A stretch of DNA of 64,000 bases from Ceriagrion tenellum (taxonomy: Eukaryota; Arthropoda; Insecta; Odonata; Coenagrionidae): positions 60,265,527 through 60,329,526 of the forward strand of contig OY720640.1 of assembly GCA_963169105.1 (NCBI GenBank), written 5' to 3'. Both the position numbers and the translations under genes were made by a program. The notes below the pieces were generated by a model. It searched no databases and was not told the origin of the DNA. It worked only from the letters and a program-made list of their open reading frames with translations. This document shows positions 56,976-64,000 of the stretch, piece by piece; the stretch's first letter is position 1, and each line of letters begins with the position of its first letter.

Positions 56976-58495
56976 CTTTAAAAAAACTACAATTTTTGAA
57001 TAGATTGTTTGGGAAATGCGTTACAATTCCTCGTCAAGTTATTCGTAGTTCACGGAAAGATTTATCATCTCCAGGGCCATTCAATGCTACCAATTACTTG
57101 TAGACACTTTAAGACGTCGGAGTAGAGAAATGGAAACGATATCGCTAAAATACCGAGTTAACAGACCCTTTGATGTTTTTTCTTTATCATTTTCCATTCC
57201 CTTCGACCTTATAGATCCTTTAAGGAAAGGATTTTACTTCATTGGACACTTTATCTTTGGCAGCCAACTTGGCAGCACTGCTCGTCCCCAAATCTCGAGA
57301 AAATTTTCTTCTGTTCGCAGTTTCTCTCCATCCATCTTTTGCCTCCTCTCAAACTTTGTGTCTTCTCGCTCCACTACACACGCTTCTTGCTCCTCTCCTA
57401 TAACCATTCGCTTTGGGAGGTAGGCCTGTTTGTCCCAAGATAACCGTCCTAACTTTTTTCGTTTATTTTGAGTCTTTATGGGCATTAAAAGGCAGAAAGT
57501 TTACGGGTTTTATTTTTTGTTCTCTATCCCCACAATTGTGTCCACCAAAAAATAGGCAATCAAAAATAGTTCCTTTTATCGTCAGACGGTTGCGAGTCAG
57601 TCCATCATCCGTGTTGGATTTTCTTTGAGAATTGCTGCAATTTACTAAATATAGCTGACTAATCTTTTGCTATAATAAAAATTAATAACTCGTTCCTTTT
57701 AACTATGTCTTTCTTTCTTCCAAAAGAAGTTGAGCGTCAAATGGAGCATGCGCCCCGAATAAGTGAACTGATTATCAGCAAATGTACAAAGCTCTACTAC
57801 AGTGTTTATTACTGGGAGCATATCATGGCCGATTTTTTAAATATTGGTCAGCTAAACAATTTAAGACCTTTGTGGGTAATATCTATTCAATTGTCTTTTT
57901 CAAGATTTTTTTCCGTGTTTTTTCCAAATGTTTTTGCCACCTTTATTGGGACGGTAAAATTTAAATTCGCGTTTGCCGATTGTGAAATATTCGATTTTTG
58001 TATCATTCTCGCCTTTGATGTAGGTCGCCATTCTCGCCTTTGATGTCATCATGTAGGTCCTTTCTCGTGTTGAAACTAACTTAACTCCGACAGAGTGAAG
58101 ATATAATCATAGTCGAGCTGCTCGTGGTTTAAATTTTCATGCGTACATATTTTCTGCTGCTCTTTGCCGGCAGCGTCTTGGTAGAATCTTCTTCATTCGG
58201 TTTAACATCAAATTTATATACTTTCCAAGTGCATCTGTCTGTTGTAGGTTTCCTATGAGTGGTTTCTCTCGATATATATCGCGATGTGTTCTGCAGATTT
58301 TTCATTCCGTTGTGTGTAGGAAATGTAGAAGCATGTAGACTAACTATCTTTGCTAAAGTATTTAATTTGCCCTCCTTTTTAGGTGAATGTGACATTAATC
58401 TGTCGAGATTTATTGGCTTATTACAATCAAAATATCGATTTTTAATTGAGATTGTTGGACCATTTGGTGGAGATTAACCCAAGTGCTCTTTTTCC
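56976..58495. other. Non-coding stretch with a short direct repeat
   Basis: CATTCTCGCCTTTGATGT occurs at 58004-58021 and 58029-58046. A 112-codon plus frame (57705-58043) has no recognised domain. Nothing else is evident. Confidence 0.4.
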
Positions 58496-58540
58496 TTCTC
58501 GTCATGGTCGTCGAATTAAATTCGACGACCATAACGAGAA
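58496..58540. repeat. Near-perfect palindrome, 22-bp arms and 1-nt loop
   Basis: 58496-58517 is the inverted complement of 58519-58540 with one mismatch (GTCATGG against GTTATGG). GAATAACGAGA follows, echoing the arm end. Such a structure can extrude as a cruciform. No surrounding element was identified. Confidence 0.85.
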
Positions 58541-58812
58541 TAACGAGAGACGAATTACTTGCTGTATTGTGACAGTAGTGTAATTCACGTGCCTAACAGT
58601 AAGCATTGCCCATTATGGTCTTTTTAGTTCCATGTGTTTTTGTTTAAGTAATCAACTACTACTTCATTCCATTTGTACTCTTACTACAAATCTCACTAAA
58701 TGGATGTTTCTAAATTACCAATGAATGCAGACCATGTCAAATGACGATTAAAGATACAGTTTGCGGCAATTTTTTATTAAATGTCAATTGTTATGTCCCT
58801 AATGTGTCGTTT

Positions 58813-59290
58813 TATTGAATAAATAATGGCAATACCAACTATGTTTAAATCCACATAGTTCGTTTCACAAAACGTTCTTTATTGGTACATCTAGTTTCAA
58901 CGCTACTGCGTCATCTTCAGGTACCTTGAAGATATAGTTTGCGGCAGGTATCTTGATGATATTGTTTCAAGATGACGCAGTAGCGTTGAAACTAGTTGTA
59001 CCGATAAAGAACTACGTGCATTTAAACATAGCTGGTATATAAAGAGAAGTATCAGGCTTGATGTAGTGGAAAGAATTCATCATAAAGAATGAGAGTAAAG
59101 GCAATTTTCCACTTAAATAAATTTTATTCGACCTAGGTTTCTATGTACTACATCGTCATCTGTTGAACATCGAAACCTAGGTCGAATTTGCTGTAAGTGG
59201 AAAATTGCCTTATCTCATTCTTTATCATAGTTGGTATGCCATTATTTATTCAGTAATGGACTTACACAAGGTTATGATTGAAAGAATTGA
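58813..59290 (+). repeat. Foldback element F1, copy b, split by an insertion
   Basis: The left arm starts ATTGAATAAATAATGGCAAT then ACCAACTATGTTTAAATCC. The centre holds CTACTGCGTCATCTTCAGGT at 58903-58922 and its inverse at 58973-58990. The right arm runs to ACATAGCTGGTAT at 59038, is interrupted, and resumes at 59226 (CATAGTTGGTATGCCATTAT) to about 59290. Same element as 35190-35402. Confidence 0.8.
59039..59225. mobile_element. Foldback element F8 nested in F1
   Basis: 187 bp inserted in the right arm of F1 copy b, flanked by CATAGCTGGTAT (59027-59038) and CATAGTTGGTAT (59226-59237), an 11/12 target duplication. Its ends read ATAAAGA and TCTTTAT. Most of it is a second palindrome: 59083-59143 pairs with 59171-59225 (AAGGCAATTTTCCACTTA / TAAGTGGAAAATTGCCTT; CGACCTAGGTTTC). 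No coding capacity. Confidence 0.75.
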
Positions 59291-61250
59291 ATTCATGTTG
59301 TTTTTTTACAGTAAAAGTATTTTCGTCATGAACTTTGGTTTTTGAGGGATCTTAGTTTTCCTTTTTCATTTTAAATCATGCCATAAATGCTCATAATTCT
59401 ACGTAAATAATGACCATCATGACTAAGCGCGGAAGCGTTTAGGTTAGAATGCAGTGTTTCATAGATGGCCTGCAATATTATAATTGCGCTTCTCTGATCA
59501 GTACGGATGTGCCTACCTCAAAAGATCCCTCGCGCTCTTAAACAAATGGCATATCGCCATTATCCGTCAGCGTTGCCGTCCTTTCTGTCGACACAGCAAT
59601 TTTGTTCGTGAAATAATCATCGCCTTCCTTATACTCTAATCCTTTCGCCTCCGTCGTTCGTCCGGGTCGTGCCTTATCAATCCAGAGCCCTCCCGACGTA
59701 TTTTTTTTACTGTTTTCTTTTTTTATTCCCTCAATCCCATCTCTCCACGCTCCTGCGTTCTCAACATATCTCGTCCAAATTAATCTTCTACCCTCCCAAC
59801 TTGCATTTCGCGTTACCCCTTTCCGCCATTAGTTCCATTTTTATCTCCGGACGACGTATATTTATGGAAAAAATCGGAACGGGGTGGGGTAAGAAAACGA
59901 GGAGCCTTCTTTCCCCCTCTCCCTTCCTCAGCCCGCTCAACAAAGGACATTCGAATGATTAAAGCGAAGCATCCGGGAGGCTCTGGGCCCTGTGTCGCTC
60001 CCCGAGCAGACAACGCCCCTCAATGGAGCATTCCCTTTAAAAGAAGAGAGTGGGGATGGGTAAATGAAAGTCACATCAATTTTTTGTTTACAATTTGTTT
60101 TGCGTTAACCGACTCGAATTTGACCAAATTCATCTTTATTTACTCTCGTATGGATACCTGTAGCCTATTGAATTTTCCATTTAGTGCTCTGCCTGCATTA
60201 GCGATGCAGTTTGCGGGAAAAATGTGATCGATAGCGCATTATCCTGGAAGGGAGATCTTATGAACTCGGCGAACTTTCTTGGAAACCATGTTTATCAATT
60301 TTGTGCGCTCTCTTTTCTGTGAGACAGTGGTTAAACTTTGTAACATATCTTAACCTGTAGTGTTTAGATAGGATGTGGTGGATGGCCATTTTTGCGCAGT
60401 ACATATCGCTTTTGATATTGGTTTTGTCATAGCATTTAAATTTATTTATTTTTGAAAGTTCTATATTTGAGAGAATAGGAAAATATTGGATGATTGGAAA
60501 TTGAGGAAAAGTTTTTTAGCATTGCATTTTAAAGGTGATTATAATTAAAAGATTTTAATTAGTTGGCATTGGAATGACGGCTGCTACATCGGCCCAACGG
60601 CAGAATTACAATTGACGTTTCCTGGCGTGACGAGAACAGACGTTCGCGGAGCTTTGGGACCTTATACGATGGCTGGACGTGGATGGCGCCGCTAACGAGC
60701 GCATAGTGGACCTTGTAAATGTCTAAATTTTCCGTCTCGCTAAGTGTACGACAGACGATCAGAGTAGAGTTCCTTTTATGAAGATTTACAATATTTCATT
60801 ATCAATTAGTCTATCCTGCATTATAAGTGAACAATGAAACAATTAAACTTCTAGGAGCATTTTTGATGGTATTTTTGCGGATTCAATTACATTCGGACTT
60901 CTTTTCAGGAGAACGTCTTTAAAGATACGGCTTTTGGAGCATTATCAAAATAAAGAACATTCAGTCAGATTTAGACAGCATTTCATCTAATTCATATACT
61001 TGATTAGGGAAAATAATATGACAATAAGCAAAACCGTTGAGGAACAAAAATTGAGGCACAAAATATGCAAATTTTCCACGAATATACTTTTTGTGTCCAC
61101 ATTTTTGCAGTCATAGGGGTCGACTGCTGCGCCAATTGTTTGGAACTACCACATTTTGACTTCCATTACGGCAGCAACTCGCTAATAACATTTAAAAATA
61201 ATTGGTAGCATACCTATATTTTATTTTTTTCTCAGTTTTCTTGGACTATT
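59291..61250. other. Non-coding stretch, nothing recognised
   Basis: 59690-59940 is pyrimidine-rich. 60570-60720 is locally GC-richer without a motif. No repeats could be paired inside the window. Confidence 0.45.
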
Positions 61251-61512
61251 TGCTAACACACGTAATAATTAGTCAGTAAGAGTAAACAAAATGGTTATTT
61301 GTCTCAAAACAACTCTTTTATCGAGTAAATAAGTCTCAAAGCGGTTCATTGCGCATCCGCCATCTTGGCTACTTAAGGAACTCATAACTTCATGCCATAA
61401 GTTATGAAAGCATTACATTTATCGAATATTTCTACGACGCGTATTGAATGGTTGCCACGGCTTATGGGTCCCATAAGTTTATAGACAACATATGTGTCGT
61501 TCTTGCCACTGG
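61251..61512 (-). repeat. Dispersed repeat R4, copy 2 (inverted)
   Basis: Inverted partner of 54058-54313. It retains CTTATGGGTCCCATAAG and the CATAACTTCATGCCATAAGT palindrome. Confidence 0.75.
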
Positions 61513-61900
61513 CCATAAGTGTGTTTTCTTGTTCAGTATGGTGTTTTTCTGTTGTAATATGAGCAATCTTTGCAGGAGCCCACGTTAAAATCTCCCCATT
61601 TGAGGCTGAATTTCAGTAAAACTGGCCTATATACCCTGTCTTTTATTCGCTTCAGTATTTTGCACTTATTTTTTTATTTTTGACTTCAGTGTATGAAACA
61701 CGATTTTTTATTAGTACTTCATATATGCTGCATCCAGAATTTCTGCAATAAGTGACCTTGTAGCCAGGTACACCTTGAAGTGGATTATATATATTTAACA
61801 GTTGATGCTGGACTTGTGACTACCATCTGGAAATTTTAGGTCACGTGGAGGAATCTTGTATTCCCGATGATGTTGGAATGAAAAAGGATACTCTCAATAA
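61513..61900. other. Non-coding stretch, nothing recognised
   Basis: AT-rich, no frame or repeat of note. Confidence 0.45.
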
Positions 61901-62190
61901 TTAATTAGTAAATATAGCTTTCACACTCCACTGGTCAATTCACAGATTAATTTATTTTACGTTACGGATGTCGATGCCTGGCATCATCTTCAGGTACTCA
62001 CTGACAAGTAAAGAAGTTGTTGCGAAGATTCATATACCTTCCAACTTCTTTACCATATAAACCTTCGCGATACCTTCTCTACTTGTCAGCGAGCACCTAA
62101 AGATGATGCCAGGTATCAAAATCCGGATTGTTCAATAAATTAATCTGTGAACTGACCAGTGGGGTGTGAAAGTTATTTTTACTAATTAAG
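61901..62190. repeat. Foldback element F9, 290 bp
   Basis: The arms (61901-62028 and 62063-62190) are inverted complements along almost their full length, for example ACTGGTCAATTCACAGATTA on the left against the complement of TAATCTGTGAACTGACCAGT on the right, and GGCATCATCTTCAGGTACTC against GAGCACCTAAAGATGATGCC. Thus the TCATCTTCAGG-type box sits in both arms. No coding capacity. Confidence 0.85.
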
Positions 62191-64000
62191 ATTGATCTCC
62201 AAAAAGTTGAACTGAGTTTAATTTCATTTATTACGGATATTCTCGTCGTTATGCGCCAATGTTATGTAGGTATTTGGTTGTAAATTTCAGCATTCGTGGG
62301 TAGCTAAATTGGTTGAAATTCTCGATACGAATCGAGGAATATGAGTTCGAGTCCCGGTCAAGGTGAATTATGTTTTCCCTTGTTGAATCCGCACAGGTTT
62401 AAATTTTTTTATATTCCACGTACAAGCAGCAATCCATAAATTCCGAGACGGCTACCTCCACTCTGATTTAAGATGTTTGAGACTGCCTTAACCCATGTAT
62501 GCCAGACTTTTTTTCTGGCCACCACATTCTATGAGACGCATAGTAAATTATTTTATTGAATCCACCAAATATTTTGGCTCTTAAATGATAAAATTCATTG
62601 GTGTATTTTTTAGATAATTCGCATGGCATGATTTTTAATTTTAATGTTTGTAGGTCGATTGAGGGAAAGAAAATTTTTCTTATGATAATGTGATCGCGCA
62701 AGGCGTTCAAGGGTTGAATCTCAAAATTATAATCACATTATGTTTGGAGTTATGATAACAGATTATTATATTGAATAATTGAATTTAATTTTTGAAGTAA
62801 TGATAAAAGATAATTATATTTAGGTTATTGTGATTGGTATAAAATGTATTATATTCTAAGAATTCTGGATGCCGCCACAAAATTCAAATCGGAACGCACC
62901 TCAATTATGGCCTCAATAAATGTGTAAGGAAGGTAAATTTATCATACCGAACCGCTACGAGTCATTTATTGTTGATGAAATGAATACCTGTCACCGGAAA
63001 ACATTTTAAGGGATATTCTTGAATCCCACGAGGCATTGGGTCGCGACAGACGCGGGAAGAACGCAAAAAATTGTGATGACCCGGATTCACCATCAATCAA
63101 TAACTGATATCCAATCGATTCTTGATGTGACCATTGCATTTCGAATGGCTAGTCGTAGAATGCAAAACGGTTGCAAAAGTGGTTAATGTTGTGGGCTGCT
63201 TATAAATAATTCATCAGATTGGGAAAATCTACTTTCAGCCGATTATTATATCAGATTTGTTCTAGGGGAAAATTTTCTGCGAAATCATGAATTTTATTGC
63301 CGAGTCCAGTTTCATACGATCTACTTCTATTTCAGTTTTTAATATATAATGCGAAATACAATCCTTTCCAAAGAGTTTAATGACTGTTCTTTCATTCATT
63401 AATGATCATTTGTATTGTTTTAGCATTTTTTTTGGGAAAATCAAGTTCGATAGCCCTGATGGTCAGTAATTACAATATGTCATTCATCGAATCTGGTCGC
63501 TATCATATCATTGAGTTCACACCCAATAAGATGCATTTTATGACATAAATCATGCCTAGTTACTTGGGGAGGCGACTGGCAGGGAAGGTTTGCGACATTA
63601 ACGATAGATAACCCGGTGTTGGTTGCTAAGGGCAGCGTTGCATGGTTAATAGAGGATGGGTGAAGAGATACTCTACGTCGGCATTTACCTACTCTTCGCG
63701 AAAGGTGACTAAGGGTCCTCAGTTTAACGTTCAATCCGGAGATAAGTTTGCTCTTGGGCATGAGAATACTCTCTCCCCTGGGTACGTCATCATAGATTGG
63801 GAACCACATAAAAACTCTCCTCTGTCGGAGGTATTCTTCCCCGGGCTCGTTGGATGGGTATTGAGTACTCTAGTCTCCATGCCAACCTAATATTTACTCA
63901 CTGACCGTTAAGTGGGTATGTACAGTGAACAATATTAACTACCCCACAATAAATCAAGCCATGTTTAATTGATTTTATATGCTTTATTCTGGAAAGCGTG
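62191..64000. other. Non-coding stretch with one tRNA-like segment
   Basis: 63480-63890 has open frames on both strands (109 codons minus, 82 codons plus) that I do not recognise; one may be part of an unidentified repeat protein. The rest is AT-rich and featureless apart from the SINE-like head. Confidence 0.4.
62295..62362 (+). mobile_element. tRNA-like SINE head (copy S5)
   Basis: A-box-like TAGCTAAATTGG at 62301-62312, an anticodon-arm-like hairpin (CTCGA/TCGAG), and a B-box-like GAGTTCGAGTCC at 62343-62354. The acceptor stem does not close, so a functional tRNA is unlikely. It is a different head from S1-S4. Confidence 0.5.

Noticed and set aside
63480..63890. Opposing 109- and 82-codon frames
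   Set aside because: Neither is recognisable. Two overlapping frames on opposite strands in a modestly GC-richer patch are expected by chance, and I could not link them to a repeat family.

Overview
This window looks like nuclear DNA of an animal, most likely an insect with a large, repeat-rich genome. It is AT-rich and carries decayed non-LTR retrotransposons, tRNA-derived SINEs, palindromic foldback elements and one P-superfamily (THAP9-like) DNA transposon. I see no bacterial-type gene organisation, no rRNA, no CRISPR and no host protein-coding gene that I can defend. The species cannot be fixed from the sequence alone. Nearly all long reading frames are fragments of transposon proteins or low-complexity pyrimidine/purine stretches.

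Layout. 1-12 kb: a truncated retrotransposon fragment, a pair of CGGCG palindromes, a second fragment (3.6-4.1 kb), two 286-bp copies in inverted orientation (4.4 and 7.1-7.3 kb, about 96% identical), and foldback structures. 12-18.4 kb: three more reverse-transcriptase 3' fragments and a foldback element. 18.8-24.05 kb: a 5,277-bp P-like element with 64-bp terminal inverted repeats (62/64 identical), a 7-bp flanking direct repeat, and a broken minus-strand THAP/P transposase. 24-34 kb: retrotransposon tails, a 597-bp MITE, a SINE, a nested insertion with an 11-bp target duplication (29.4-29.9 kb), a local duplication at 30.1-30.8 kb, a possible hAT terminus, and a 985-bp reverse-transcriptase element with an 11-bp target duplication (33.1-34.1 kb). 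34-47 kb: a CpG-rich patch, foldbacks, a LINE inserted into a foldback, a SINE with an extra 3' domain, a candidate splice (possibly recursive-splice) site at 42,080, a CR1/jockey-like fragment, and more SINEs and LINE tails. 47-64 kb: further LINE fragments, a composite LINE 5'-leader/3'-tail element, a nested foldback with an imperfect 12-bp target duplication (58.8-59.3 kb), a further 290-bp foldback and a tRNA-like SINE head.

How it fits together. The LINE copies are mostly 3'-end fragments, as expected from 5'-truncating target-primed reverse transcription. At least five distinguishable LINE lineages are present (called A-E here; plus one CR1/jockey-like piece). Two elements appear to have lost their whole coding interior while keeping a 5' leader and a 3' tail. 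The palindromic elements mostly share a central box close to TCATCTTCAGG. The lack of host exons over 64 kb, together with a textbook acceptor-plus-donor site at 42,080, would be consistent with a very long intron on the + strand, but an intergenic position is equally possible.
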